A program made the position numbers and the translations under genes. DNA of 64,000 bases from Typha latifolia. Lineage: Eukaryota; Streptophyta; Magnoliopsida; Poales; Typhaceae. Numbering within the stretch: position 1 is the first letter of the stretch; every line of letters begins with the position of its first letter. Of the stretch, positions 47,835-61,200 are shown one piece after another. The notes under the pieces were generated by a model. It was not told the DNA's origin and searched no databases. It saw only the letters and a program-made list of their open reading frames with translations. The stretch spans positions 22,408,704 to 22,472,703 of the forward strand of contig CM034099.1 in the NCBI GenBank assembly GCA_019914945.1, given 5' to 3'.

Positions 47835-49170
47835 TTATTTATTTAAGCATACTAAGCCTACTTGACCTAATCACACTTAGTTTATTGAATCATAGCATGT
47901 TTAAAGAGTTCGATTATTTGTATCTGAGTCATTCGACTGACTCATCGATTTGATTCATTTTAAATTCAAGCAACCAAATAACCCTAAAAATAATGAGTTA
48001 AATTTTAAATTGATGTAGTGAGTTAGAATTTAGGATTTTAAAATGTTTAGCTTCGCTGGACGAACCTATGGAGGGGCATATGGGACATCACGCTATGTTT
48101 AAATTTGAATCTTTATAACTGAACTATGAGCCCATCGGCCCTAGTAGCGCTCTGTTAAGGCTCGGTGTCTTCCCCATTTAGGTAATGACTTTTCCCGCTA
48201 ATGAATCATCGGTGTTTTCCCCTCTCCCCTTCCCTAGCTAATATGGCTAGTTGGAGGGAGGGGACTTTCTCCTCTCCTCAATTTCTCCCTCTTAATTTTT
48301 TCTTTTGCCATTTTCTCAACCATCTCTCTCGTCACCTCTCTGTCAATCCTCATTGCGCGTCTCTTTTTCTTTTGATCGTCCTCTATTATTCTATCTTTAT
48401 TATAGATTTTGACAGTAATTGAGTCACATTATTTCTTAAGTGGTGATTTGTTTTAGTTTTTTTTACAGCTTGTATCTATACTGTTTTAAAATCCACTCAA
48501 GATCGAGAGGAAGCTAAAACTATCTATCATGTTGTGTTTGAATATGTTAATTGTTCGTCATTCAAATCTTATATGCTATTAGGAAGGTGTTTGTTTTTTT
48601 AGTAGTCTTTCCTTTTCTTTGTGTACCAAGCTTATAAATTATAATCTAAATTAATAAAATTCTCTTTCTACAAGCTATTCCTCAACAAACAAAATAATAT
48701 TGAATCCCTATTGAGCAGAAAGGAAGCCATTTTTTGAAGGAAAATTTTAAAAAATATACACGTAACAAAATCCTAAAAAATAAAATTAGACTCTTGGACT
48801 GTGCATTTGTTTAAGCCTACTTGCTCGCTCTATGTGACTATACGAGTCGTAACCACCGCCGCAAGCAATTGGGAGTCCAAATCTTTACAACTACAATTAA
48901 CAGTGCACCAAAATTGGTCCACTATTGTCCACTCCATAGAATAAATTAGCCCAGTTGTCAAATTTAATAATTGGGTAAAGCTAGACCCATTACCCAGCCT
49001 ATAATTTAATTATGGGTTCTTAAATTATATATAAAAAAAATTAGACTCAATGCGAGCTTGGATTGTCCATTTGTTTAAGCCTACTCGAGCTAATCATACT
49101 TTTGGCTTATTGAATTACAGTATTTTTTTAGAGTTTTCAATCATTTGTATCAGCCACTTAACTAATAAAT
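47835..49170. repeat. Diverged direct repeats about 1.2 kb apart
   Basis: About 47845-47960 and 49070-49170 align in order: TTTAAGC..TAAGCCTACT, GAGCTAATCA / GACCTAATCAC, CTTA(T)TTGAATCA/TTACAG, TTTA(A/G)AGAGTT, ATTTGTATC, CACTTAACT / CATTCGACTGACTCAT. A shorter third piece (CATTTGTTTAAGCCTACTTG) lies at about 48804-48823. They are probably remnants of one transposon family. Confidence 0.5.
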
Positions 49171-50636
49171 TCATGGAGTTGTTTCGATTACAAAACAAAC
49201 CAAGAAGTTAAAATGTTTGTTTTTAGGGTAAGCTCACAGGTGAGGCTTCATTCAGTATTTAAATATAGCGTGATAGAGTAACGATTTTTTAACGCAAGCC
49301 TTTATTTATTTACAACAGTAAAAAATAATTAAAAACAAGACATCAAGCCTAAAGATTCTAAGAAAATATAATAGAGAGAATAACCCTAGTAAAGACATAG
49401 ACGCGAAAGGACTTAGCATTAGCTTGCACCACCATCGTTTCGCAGTTAAAGATACACAGCAATGTGATCTATAGAGACAAAAAAATGAATACCAATCAAC
49501 AACAAACAACATAGGAAAAAAAAAACTAAGGCATAGACTCCCTAATGTTGAACACAAAATGCTCTCTGACTTCATCTTCCTCCCCCCACCTCTCGCAGCT
49601 GGTTGTGAGAGGTGAGAGAGAAGTGCGCCGGAGTGGAGCTAACTCCATTCTGCTTCCCTCTCCTCCTCACCCATATTTAAATCCCTTTCCCCTTGAGCTT
49701 TTCCACTTTTCACAACATCTCCCTCTCGCTCTTCCACCCCCTTTCTCTTTTCTCCTCCGAGCCGTCGAAGCCTTCGTCGCGGGACACGAGTCACCGAAGC
49801 GCCGATAGCCAACCAAAACCCCCTCATCTCAATCTTCGGGTTAGCCCCCATCCCCTCTTCAGTTTAATTTGAATATTGCCTAGTTAATCATGATTAATTA
49901 TGAGTTTATTTATTTCTACCTTCACCGGAGAAATTCGCCGGTCGGCGACCTCCGGTCGACTACCCACCGGTCCGGAGAGTTTCCCCGCTTTAGCTCCTTG
50001 CCATGGGTACCAATTTGGGTACCCACGGGTCGCGAGGGAGGCGATGCCATGTCGCCTCCCACCGCTGAGTTAGTTGGACACAGGCGGCAACCACCGGTGG
50101 TGGTGGCCTCGCTCGTCAGCCTCGTTTGACTCACCTCTTCACATAGAGGAGGTGGGGTACTCGAGATGAGGGCTTCGAGCCCATCTCTCACTGAATTAGG
50201 AAGCTCCATGGCCGTTGGCCATGAAGTTCCTTAATTCTCACTATCGACCACACCGGCCGATGGTTCAGACTCACCTGCAACCCCGGTCGACCTTGTCGAC
50301 TATAAGGAGCCGATGGAGCTGGGCTGCCGGCGACGGGGATCACCAGCAACAACACCATTTTCTTTTGTTTCCTTTTATTTGCTCCTCTGTTTTCTTCTCT
50401 CTAAGAAGAAGACAATGAGAAGGGGTGGGGGTTGGGCCAACCCCCACCGCGTTCTCATCTGGGCTATGGGGTGGGCCACAACCCACACCCACGCCCACAA
50501 ACCTTTTCTAAGGCCTCAGCGGACTAGGCTCTAGAGCTCAATCCACCACCTTAGAGTCTGGTGAGCTACGGTAGGCCTGCAGCAGCCCACCTCCTCACCT
50601 CGTTGGGTCTTGTGGGCTGCGGTAGGCCCCGCAGCT

Positions 50637-50672
50637 CACCTCCTCACCTCCTCACCTCCTCACCTCCTCACC
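50637..50672. repeat. CACCTCCT minisatellite
   Basis: Four perfect and one partial copy of the 8-bp unit CACCTCCT in a GC-rich tract. Confidence 0.9.
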
Positions 50673-52438
50673 TTGATGGACTGGGCTCTTGAGCCTAGTC
50701 CACCACCTCTAGTCTAGTAGGCTGCAAGTAGGTCAGCAGCCCACTCTCTACCATGGACTAATTTATTATTAGTCTTTTATTTTCTTAATTTTGTTAGCTA
50801 CATATATTGTATTTATTTTATTTTTCTCAACCATGTTATTAATAAAATTAGAATTAATACATAATTAAAATAGGTATTTGAATTTATTAGTCTTTTCAAT
50901 TATCTTCGACACTTGCAAATGTGAACAACTCTAAATGACCATTTTTTTAAAATTAATACAAAATAATATATTCGGACCTAGAGAATCAAACTTAATTTTT
51001 GCAACAAGGTAGTTAGTCCTATAAGTTCATCAATTTTATGTTTATTTTATTTATAAATTATTAGATCCATTATTGTGCAGGAAGGATCTCGAAATTTAGG
51101 AGAAGCCGACTGATTAGGAGAGAGACGGATTCCAGAGATATCCTAAGCGAGTAGACTCCTATATTAGTTTACGAAAAATATATACTTATGTCATTTCTTA
51201 CCTGCATTAATTAAATGTCATTTCTTACCGGTAATAATTACATGTTATTTTATACTTGTATTAATTACATGTCAATTCTTACTTGCATTATTTACTACTT
51301 ATTGCACATGTATGATAGACTCTATGCATTGTTTATAATATATGTTATTTCGATAATTACGTTATAATAAATAATAGAGGTCATGGCACCACGTGCACGT
51401 ATCATTGTTAGTTAAGTCCCAACTAGGCAGTGCCCTTCTTACTCACTCAACTCGGGGTTAAGGGTAGAGTGTATTATATAGTATTATATTAGCGGTCTAC
51501 ACCTGGGGTCGTTAGTTGGTGGAGCATTCAGGTGATTACGCTGCCCTAGTTGGAGACTAGTCTAATATGATATTAGAAAAGATGATTGAGAAGTAGAGTT
51601 GTAGTTCTAGCGGTACACGAGGACGCAGGGTCAGGGCGTCTATTGAGCTGTGTGCTCTTACCCGTCGTATGTGATGATTCTACTATATGCGATGATTTTT
51701 TAGAGTGGTGTTGATGGGCCTACGACTGGGGTCCTTAGTCTGGTGGCCACAGACAACCGGTCATATGCAACGTCGCCAGGCATGTATGGGCGATAATACC
51801 ACTAGATAACTAATCCCTCTCGATTTTATGATATTTTGTGAGACATGTCACTGTGACTCGATTTCTATGTGAATTTTTTTTTATGTCAGTCGAGTTATAA
51901 TGATGAAAGTTATTAAAAGTTGTAATGTACACATTCCCTAACATGCTTATGGGTTTGCATTTCTATTTATCATGATATACAACATTCATAGATTACTATT
52001 GGATTTTACTTGCTGGGCCTCACCGCCATTTTGGTGAAAATATTTTAGAGCTAATTATGGAGGACGCGGATATCGAGGAGTAGCATATTCATTTCTTATT
52101 TAGTATTGTTTATCTGTTACATCTAATTTGACTTAGCTCCTCCGAGGGTATTTATGTTTAAAATTTGTTTTTGGACTTTTATTTCTAGAGGCTTGTTGAG
52201 GCCTGTGATAATTGTAACTTCGATTATTTGTTGGATTATTATGGTATTTCTAGATTTATCCAGATACCTTGTGAGTTTATTTCATTGTGAGGTCACGTGA
52301 GAATCATATGGAACTCTCCATGTGAGGAACACGTCAATTTTGAAAATGGACATTGGTGGAGAAGAAGTACCTACAACTAGCCACAATGTGGTTGTAGAGT
52401 TCCATGACCTACAATGATAGAGGTAGAAAAATCCAATG

Positions 52439-53015
52439 TGTTATGATTCGATCACATTAGTTAAGTCGAATCAAGTCGAGTCGAGTCAAGTTAGTTAGTT
52501 TTATCTTATTATTTTAAATTTTAAATAAATCGAATATTTTGCATCTGGATCTAATCCGCTAGAGATTTTTTACTCCTATAATAAATAAGGGTAGTCGTGT
52601 GTTGATTAGGGGAGTCATCGAATGATAATTAAGTTAAGTTATTTGATTTTCTCGTTTTTATATTTTATCGTAGTTGTTAGATCATTTTTATTTTTTTAGA
52701 AGTAGATCATAGCCGTAGAAACATTTCGATTTCCAAACTCTAGCCATCTGCCTATACCATCAGCCATCTTACCTTATAGTCGTTCATCACCACCCTTACC
52801 CTTGGCCATCCGCCACCCTTCGATGACCACTGTAATGCCGGTTAATTATTATTCTGCCCTATTTGGCCTTGCTCTATTATTTTATTAATATATTTTCATC
52901 CTAATGTCGAATTCTTGTGAAACCAAATCTATTAGAACCCTAACTTCTAAAGTTACCTCCATATAAATTTTTACAATTTTTTAATATCCAGATCGGTCTA
53001 GATTTGATTCTTACA
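52439..53015 (+). repeat. Putative 5' LTR (about 577 bp)
   Basis: Bounded by TG..CA-type ends (TGTTA at left, TTACA at right) and abutting the primer-binding-site-like sequence. The left part includes the unusual run AAGTCGAGTCGAGTCAAGTT. Boundaries are inferred from these end signals, since no direct second LTR is present in the window. Confidence 0.5.
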
Positions 53016-54472
53016 TTGATATTAGAGTTGATGTTCTTCGGACAATGGTTATCACGCGATCCAAGATGAACGAGAAAGGAGCAACCATAGAGGACTAGGA
53101 ACTCATCTTCGTTCATGTGGAAGTTTCTTCAGCGCCCTTTCCACCACTAGCAACTGTCGACGACGAGCCGCCGATGTAGGCAAAAGTATTTTTTAAAGAA
53201 TTTACAGCCAAATCGAAGGAGAGATTAAAAGGATAGCAAAGGAGATCCAAACTACTATTAAGAACTCAATCTAGGCCTTGACGACAGCTCTCTTAGCCCA
53301 CATGGCCAACCCGCACCGCCAATGCTGCCGGCCAAAATTGCGGCCTTGACCCCTCCTCTGGCCACGGTGGAGACCCCTTAGACATTGTAGACCCTCCTAG
53401 ACGCTGATGAGATGTCGGAGAAGCTCCTTGCAACGGCCCCAATGCCATCTTCCTTAGCCATGGTGGAAGCTAAGGCCGAAAAACCTAGCTTTTCACCGGC
53501 GGCTATCCCCCGGCCTCCTTCGCCACGTCTAAGACCTTCCACGAGACCCTTGCACTCGAGATAGGCTGGCGGCAATCGCAATAGGAGATCGGAAGAGTGT
53601 CGTCGATGAACCTCCTCGCTGTAGCAAAACCGCGATAGGTGGTTGTGGGTCCGACGTTCCACCGACCACCAGTGGCCATGATCAACTTCCACTGGCCGAC
53701 TGCAAGACCGTGGTGGCCATTACAGCCGTTGACGAGCACTGCATGGCCGAACCAGATGGCCATGCTGGCGACAATATTGCCCAAATGAAGCCATGCCGGA
53801 GTGGCTTTTGCATGCCTCGTCGCAGCTAGGGCCCCACGGTAAATGGGATTACGACCACCAACCACAGTTGCCGGGGGTCGGGGGACCCGTCGGCCAGTCA
53901 TCGCAGTCGCCGTTGTAGCCACTGGAGCTCAAGCTCGATATTTGGCTTCCACCGCTGCTTTATTGCCGCAAGGACCACCTAAAGGTCGACTACTGACGGC
54001 TCATAACCTTGCCCAGCCGTCGCCGGTGCCCATGCAACCCATAGCTATGCCCCTAGGCCGAAATCTAATTTCATCCATAGGGTTAGGTTTTTGAGTATTG
54101 AGTAAGTGAGATGAAGTGCATGTATCTCGAGACGTGCTAAGTTTTTGCAATCTGGTTTGATCAACTTGTGTGAACCAATTAGGAGGCTGTGAGCACGACT
54201 TGGAGCTCAAGGACAACTAGTGGGATGAATGCGCTATTCAGATTGAGTCATATTTGTATGCAAACCTGTGGGCCAACGAGCATGACGTAAATCAGAAGAT
54301 TCGGCTCGCGTACTAGTCACCTTGAGGACAAGGTATCAAAAGCATGGTGGATTAGATCCACATGTGGAATATCTGATTTATTTTATATTTAAAATAATAA
54401 AATAAAGCTAACTAATTAACTTAACTAGACTCGACTTAACTCAACTTAATCTATGCGGTTGGGTCGTAACAC
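52439..54472 (+). mobile_element. Degenerate LTR retrotransposon with a rearranged 3' end
   Basis: A likely 5' LTR (52439-53015, starts TGTTATG, ends CTTACA) is followed directly by a primer-binding-site-like TTGATATTAGAGTTGATG (53016-53033), which matches the plant initiator-Met consensus TTGGTATCAGAGC apart from transitions. An ATG at 53048 opens a gag-like reading (MVITRSKMNEKG) that hits stops within 20 codons. The interior to 54.3 kb is GC-richer with several broken frames. Near 54317 CACCTTGAGGACAAGGT resembles the LEDK(V) coding end that often precedes the 3' LTR. In place of a direct 3' LTR there is an inverted LTR end. The element is dead. Clade assignment (Ty3-like) is tentative. 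Confidence 0.55.
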
Positions 54473-54476
54473 ATTG
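54341..54476 (-). repeat. Inverted copy of the LTR 5' end
   Basis: Read on the minus strand from 54476, this segment starts CAATGTGTTACGACC and proceeds through AAGTCGAGTCTAGTTAAGTT, TTATTATTTTAAATA and GTGGATCTAATCC. That is collinear with 52434-52563 on the plus strand (CAATGTGTTATGATT, AAGTCGAGTCGAGTCAAGTT, TTATTATTTTAAATT, CTGGATCTAATCC). By eye most positions agree over about 130 bp. Confidence 0.8.
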
Positions 54477-54844
54477 CCAAACCATAAAGTGAGCAAAGAA
54501 GTGAAAGGTGATTGAGTGAATTAGTCTATTGGTCAATATGGTTGAGTTTGGGGTTCTAAAATACCCCTTAATGATCCCCCCAAATCCTACAATTTAAGCC
54601 CATCTGGCCAGATCCACGGAGGACATATGAGTCATTACGCTAGTTTTGAATTTGAATCCTAAGGGGCGGTAGGAAAAGACAAATTTCGAAAGAGATGAAA
54701 ATATTATTCGTCGCCTGAAGGACATGAGGGTCATTTACCACCTTCGCACGTCTCAGCTGCTCAGATCCGGCCATCTAGAGCGTCGCTGCACGTGCCACCC
54801 TATTTTTGAAATCGAGCGCTCTCCCATCAACCTTCTATTCTCTT

Positions 54845-54891
<47 letters not shown>

Positions 54892-55208
54892 CTCCATTTC
54901 CGTTCTCTCCGACCGCCAAAATAAGGGTCGAGAGAAGAGAAAAGAGACGCGAGGAAACGAAGGGAGAGAAAACCCTAACCCTAGATCTCGTTCGTCCTCT
55001 CTCGTTCCCCGATTTCTTGAAGGTAATCTCTAATCCCTCCTCGATTTTTGATGTATTCAGGTCTCTCCTCCGTCGATTTCCCGACATTTTCCCTTGAACT
55101 TTGCTAATATTTTGGCCAATCGACTTCTCTAATCCTAAACCTTTTGCATCAGTTCGATCTTTAGGGAGTCTAATGTTTTGCCTCGATTTCCTTCGTAGGG
55201 AGCTGACG
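54477..55208 (+). promoter_or_regulatory. Promoter and spliced leader of the KIN-4 gene
   Basis: The leader contains a (CT)20 run (54850-54889), a telo-box-like AAACCCTAA (54970-54978) followed by CCCTAG, and a likely 5' UTR intron (55023-55198; donor GAAG/GTAATC, acceptor TTCGTAG) ending 10 bp before the ATG. Telo-boxes and CT tracts are common in leaders of genes expressed in dividing plant cells. No clear TATA box is seen. Confidence 0.55.
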
Positions 55209-58200
55209 ATGGAGACCGCGGAGGAGGCGATGACGTCGAAAAAGGAGTGCGTCAAGGTAGCCGTCAATATCCGTCCTCTCATCACCCATGAGCTTCTCAT
55301 GGGTTGCACGGATTGTGTCACCGTTGTTCCCGGGGAACCACAGGTTTGGATCCTTCTCCGTTCTTGCTTGCCGTGTATTAAAACTTGTTCTTTTGTCATC
55401 TATATTTGTTCTTAATAAATGATTGATCTGAACGATTGACGAGTTTTCATTGTCTACTGTTAATAGTTGTTGGTTTATCTTCAGTTATGCATCTACAGAA
55501 ATGATCGCTATTTGTTATTTAAAACCAAAAATTGTTGTTTAGATTTGTTAATTCTGATAATCGTGGAAATAGGTGCAAATCGGTGCACATGCGTTCACGT
55601 ACGACCATGTTTATGGGAGTTCCGGCTCTCCCTACTCTTCATTATTTGAACAATGTGCTCTACCCTTGGTTGAGGCATTGTTCCGCGGTTACAATGCGAC
55701 TGTTTTAGCGTATGGTCAGGTATATCCGTTTACTTACAATCCTATTATCTGGCTTGCTATTTCCTTTTGTAAATAATGAGATAAACAAGTTGAATTTTCT
55801 TCATATAGACTGGATCTGGAAAGACCTTTACAATGGGAACTAACTATACAAGTGAGGTCAACAATGGGGGTATCATTCCCCAAGTTATGGAAACAATATT
55901 TAAGAAGGTTGACATGATGAAAGACAGCACAGAGTTTCTCATTAGGGTATCTTTCATTGAGGTATGTTGAATAACTGCTTTCCTGTCATTTCTGATTTTC
56001 AGCTGAGCATAGAATTATTAACTGTTGAAACTGCAAATTCATTGATTAAATTAGTAATAAACCTTTTTCTCTGAAACAATTGATTGCCTCTCTTTAATCT
56101 TTGATTTTCGTCCCCTTTGGGTCTGATGACTTTCTACCCACCAAGAAATACTTACAAGATTTTGTTTTCCCTTCTTAGCCATGCATTCTTACAAGTGAAT
56201 TGCATTCTATGTTTATTCTTTACTTTCAGTATATAAATACCTGTTAGATTATATAATCACATCTTCTACTATTGATTGCAGATCTTTAAAGAGGAAGTCT
56301 TTGATTTGTTAGATCCTCAACCTCACGCAGTTTCAAGAACTGAGATTGGTACTATTGCTAAGCCAATCGCACCTTCTAGAGTTCCCATACAAATCAGAGA
56401 AACAACAAATGGTGGGATCACTCTTGCTGGTGTCACTGAACCAGAAGTCAAATCAATAGACGAAATGGCATCATATTTGACTCGTGGGTCCTTGTGCCGT
56501 GCAACAGGAAGTACAAATATGAATAGTCAATCGAGGTCAGTGGACTAAAGCACTATAAGATAAGATTTTATATGAACATCTGTTTAACATGCTGTGAATG
56601 TTGTGCTTCTACTAATAGGCATTTTAGTTGGTCTCTCCTGTCTTATTCATGGATACATTTAAGTGTGTGTAAATGAGACAACCAGAACTCATTTGGACAT
56701 GAATACTCCTCTGTGCGCGTGTAGAATTGCTTTTGGATAAGAAAGTTATGCACTCAAAGCAAGAGTACAACTTTTAAGTGCATCTCCATTGACCTGCAAG
56801 TTTATGTGTAATTAGTGTAATTTGATATGTTGCATATCTTCTCAGTCTCGTGCCCTTTCTCGACATTCTTGCTCTTATACCATGAAATATGAATCTTATC
56901 ACTCTTTTTTTTATTTGGCAAACTTAATTTGAGGATATGCATTGAATATTAGTTCCACAAAATTCTTAAATTATTCTTTTTTCTTTTTGGTGCACTGGAT
57001 TGGATGAATTAGTCGTTCACATGCCATTTTTACGATATGCCTGGAGCAAAAGAAAATATCTCATAGTAATGGTGCACGTGATAATGATCCCGGTGATGAC
57101 ATATTATATGCTAAGTTGCATTTGGTGGATCTTGCTGGGTCAGAACGGGCAAAGCGTACTGGAGCTGATGGATTGAGACTGAAAGAAGGTGACATTATTA
57201 TTCTTTATGAGTGGTTGTTTTATCCTTCAAATAGATTTATGATTCGTATCCTTTCCTACAGGCATACATATTAACAGGGGCTTGCTGGCTCTTGGCAATG
57301 TTATAAGTGCATTAGGTGATGAGAAAAAGCGAAAAGAAGGAGGACATGTCCCATATCGTGATAGCAAGTTGACTCGCCTCCTACAGGCACGTATATCAAG
57401 ATTTGGATTTATTTAGAACAAATGTTGATTTAACAAAATTGTGCACTGCTTGTCTACACCTGCGCTTTTCAAAATATCATTACATAAAACTTTTCATACT
57501 GCTTATTCTTAATTAGCTTTAAGCACATATTCCTTCTGTGTTGCTAATTAATCAATTCTTATCAGTATTCGCAACATTTTATGGTTATATGACCTCTTGT
57601 TATATTTTGAATAAGTTCCTAAAGATGTCTGATCCCAATAATACTATTATTTTATAATTATTAAATAATCTTTAGGTCATTTGATATTGACCTGCTGTTA
57701 GGTTTTCTTCTATTTGATTATCAATTGATCTGAAGAATATATTGCTTGAAATGTAACGTGACCATCACTTATGAGGCAGAAATTACTGTTCATTCAACCA
57801 TCCCTCTTCTTTAAGAACTGTGTCCTATTTGTTCTGGATTTAATACTAACAAAAGAGGAAAGGTCTTCACTGTATCAACTAATAATGATTGTGTCACGCA
57901 TGCATACAAAACTAGATAGGTATGGAAATGACTCCTTTTCACTGTATGCTGTGAATTGCAAGCTGTGCGTGTTTCTTTCAAAGTAATTTAAAACCAACCT
58001 TGAATGTTTGTGTCATGTTCGAAAGATTGATTTTGTGTGGCTTAGGAGAGCCAGGCTAGGAAGAAGTTACCTTTGCTATTTGCTGCAGATTTATTGAATA
58101 TGGAAGTTAAAATTTAGCATTACAAAGGTTGACTAAAAAAGTAAAAACTCTCTGGCATTGCACTGGTTGATCCTCTGCTTATATATGACTGATGACTTAA

Positions 58201-61200
58201 AGAATGAGAATGATTGTTGTGATCTTATGCAGGTATCTTAGATTTAGAATTTTTTTTTTTTTTTCTTTTCTTGACTTCTGAGCCACTTGAAATTAGGCCT
58301 GCCGCTTAATGTCTGCTGGGTGAACCAGTGTTTGCCTGTTGTATAAAGCACATAATTTTCTACTAATTGAACTGCACCACAAATACCTATAGGCTTCCTG
58401 TAAATCAAGTTGTTCTGACTTAGGCTTTTCCAAGGTTCTATTTGACTGCAGAAGCCATAATCCTTGGTGTGTCTGTAGTTAGACATAATGACCCATGAAA
58501 GTTGAGTCTGTATATCCTTTCATGCTTGCTTTGCACATAATTATGGCAATGTTGCTTGCAGGACTCTCTTGGAGGTAACAGCAAAACTGTTATGATTGGT
58601 GAGCACATTTACTCAGATTCAATTTTTAGCTGGTGCTTAAGTATTCATTTCCCATTAGCATGTGACATGTGTTTGCCGATTTATACTGTATGTAGCTTGC
58701 ATTAGCCCTGCTGATTCAAATGCTGAAGAGACTATAAATACCCTCAAGTATGCTAACCGTGCCCGCAATATTCAGAACAAAGCAGTGGTATGTTGCTTTT
58801 CAAGATTGAAATCTGCTGATACAAATTCTAGAATGGTCTGTAGAATTTCATTTTATTGAGTTGCAGATAAACCGTGATCCAGTTACAGCTGAGATGCAGA
58901 GAATGCGTAGCCAGTTGGAGCAGCTGCAGGCTGAGCTCCTCTTTTGTCGTGGTGGTGGTCCATCTCTTGAGGAAATTCAGGTACCAAGTTCGTGTCTCTC
59001 TGTTATAGGATTAGGTTCAAAAAACTGACATAATTTTATTGTAGGTCCTTCAGCATAGAATTTCTCTGCTTGAGGTAAGAAATGCGGAGCTTCATCAGGA
59101 GTTAAAAGAGAGCCAGATCACTTGTGAGCAGCTGGCTCAACGTGCACTTGATGCTCAGGTAATTATGTTGCTTAATTAAACTCTTAACATATATTAATTG
59201 GTTGCAGAATGATCAAATGTACTTTCACATATCTTTAAGAATAGAAGTGTTATTATGAGAACAATTCTTTTATCCATCTAAATTAAGACAACTTTTTTTT
59301 TCTGTATACTGTGGCTATATTTATCTTGTTCTTGATATTGCATGTTACCTGAGATTTAGCTTGCTTATGCATGATACTTCAGTAAAATTGTTTTCTTTTA
59401 TTAGAAGAACTTCAAACCAGAACATTTAGAATTTCAATGCCCGCATATAAATCATAATAGTACTCAATTCTTCCCTTATTTGTAAGCATATAATCCTTTT
59501 AGATTAAACTCTATTCTGGAATGCTTTGCCAGGTTGAAAAGGATAAGCTCACTTTGATGATCGAAGCTGCAAGGAATGGGAAGCCATGGGATGAGATTGA
59601 TATTACAGGAAATACGCAAGTATGAAAATACAATAGATAATCAGAATAATATCTATTGAGCCAGCTAAACTGTACTTAGTTGCATTTTTTTGTCCTCTTT
59701 CTTGATGTGTTTTACAGGAACTGGATCTACTAAAGAGTTATGTATCAAGGATTCAACAGTTAGAATCAGAGTTGGTTCAAGCCCAGAACTTGTCTAATGC
59801 TTGCAGAAATGGTTTTCTGGATCGTCTTGAATTGGAGAAAGACACATGTTTTAATGATTTGACATCAGACTGTGATGGAGGGCCTATTGGCCTTTCCAGT
59901 AAGTAACTATGAAACTGACTTTTCTTGCATAGCGATAACTAGCAGCCTAGCATCAGCATTCCTTTTTTGTAATTAAAGTACATCCCTTTTATACTTATGT
60001 TATGGGCCTTCTCATCATGCTTCTTTCTTATGTGCCACTCTAATTTGGTTATGACTTGGTATTGCAAATTAAACTTACTAATCAAAATGGTGTTGGAGTA
60101 CTTATTTTGATGAATGGAGCGGAGTAATAGGTGAAAGCGATTGTGCTCTGTAATGAATGGAGCGGTGTACTTGGTTTGTAATGAAATTTTGAGGCAACAA
60201 TTGTGCTGTGTTTAGATTCACATCTTATCAGCATATCTGAGTGTATTCTTCCGCTAAGTCATATGTTGCAGAAGGCCTTTTATATTGGCCTATTGACGGA
60301 ATAAATTTAGTCCCCCTATATTCATATACATATAGATATATAATCTACAACTTTCTGAAGTACTTTTTCTTATTCGTTCTAAATGTTCCGGGTGCTTTGC
60401 TGATGTTGTCTGCTTGGCATGTAGCAAAGGACTTAATTTCCAAATTAGTATTACAGTTGTGACGCTCAATTCCTTTGTTTACATTTGTTAAATGTTTTTA
60501 GGTGAAGCTGAAGAGGATGAAAAGGAAAGAGAGCATTCATCAATAAAAGATAAACTTGATAAAGAGTTACAGGAATTGGATAAGCGTCTCGAGCAAAAGG
60601 AGGTAATGGATTTCTTGTTTTCTTATGGTAGCTCTTTGCTAGATGTAGTCTCTGGCATTATCTTTGCATTTCATTGGATGATATCATTTCTGACTGTCAC
60701 GGCATTCAAACTGCACACATAGAAGTTTCTGATTCTTTATAAAAGAATGACTATTTTGTGCTGTCATGCAGGGATTAATTGTTCACAATCAATTTAATCA
60801 TGAATGATAATTTTTACAATGTTAGAATATGAACAATTTAAATGATTGATTCTCTAATATCTTAAGCTTTCAGATAAAACAACTAGTTGACATTGTATTA
60901 GAGTAAATCTTGCTAGGTCTTTTTGTTAAGTAAAATATAAACACTGCTCTTTTAATTTGAATTTGCTCTCAGATCTACTAAATGTCTTGAGCCCAGAAGT
61001 AAGCGAGAGTCTTACGAATATAAAAGATCAAAAGTACCATTCTGTCAATACTTAGAGAAAATGATGGCTAACAACAACATTAAGTATTAAGTAAGTGATT
61101 GGTCAAAATAAAGATCAATAGTGAAGTTCTCCATCATCTTTATCAGGAAAGGAATTATCCTGGTCTACTCAGGTTGGCAATAAATAAATTAAATTATATA

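Larger units (their letters stand above)
46450..52430. other. 6-kb repeat-derived intergenic region
   Basis: No supported gene. 47.8-49.3 kb holds diverged direct repeats. 49.5-50.7 kb is GC-rich with overlapping frames of biased composition and no domain. 51.0-52.4 kb looks like LTR-retrotransposon noncoding DNA: CTACACCTGGGGTCGTTAGT near 51496 recurs as CTACGACTGGGGTCCTTAGT near 51720, and a TGCTGGGCCTCACCGCCATT string lies near 52011. Confidence 0.4.

Noticed and set aside
53378..54094. Arg/Ala/Pro-rich frames of 80-140 residues on both strands
   Set aside because: They lie in the interior of the dead LTR element and are antisense or frame-shifted readings of it.
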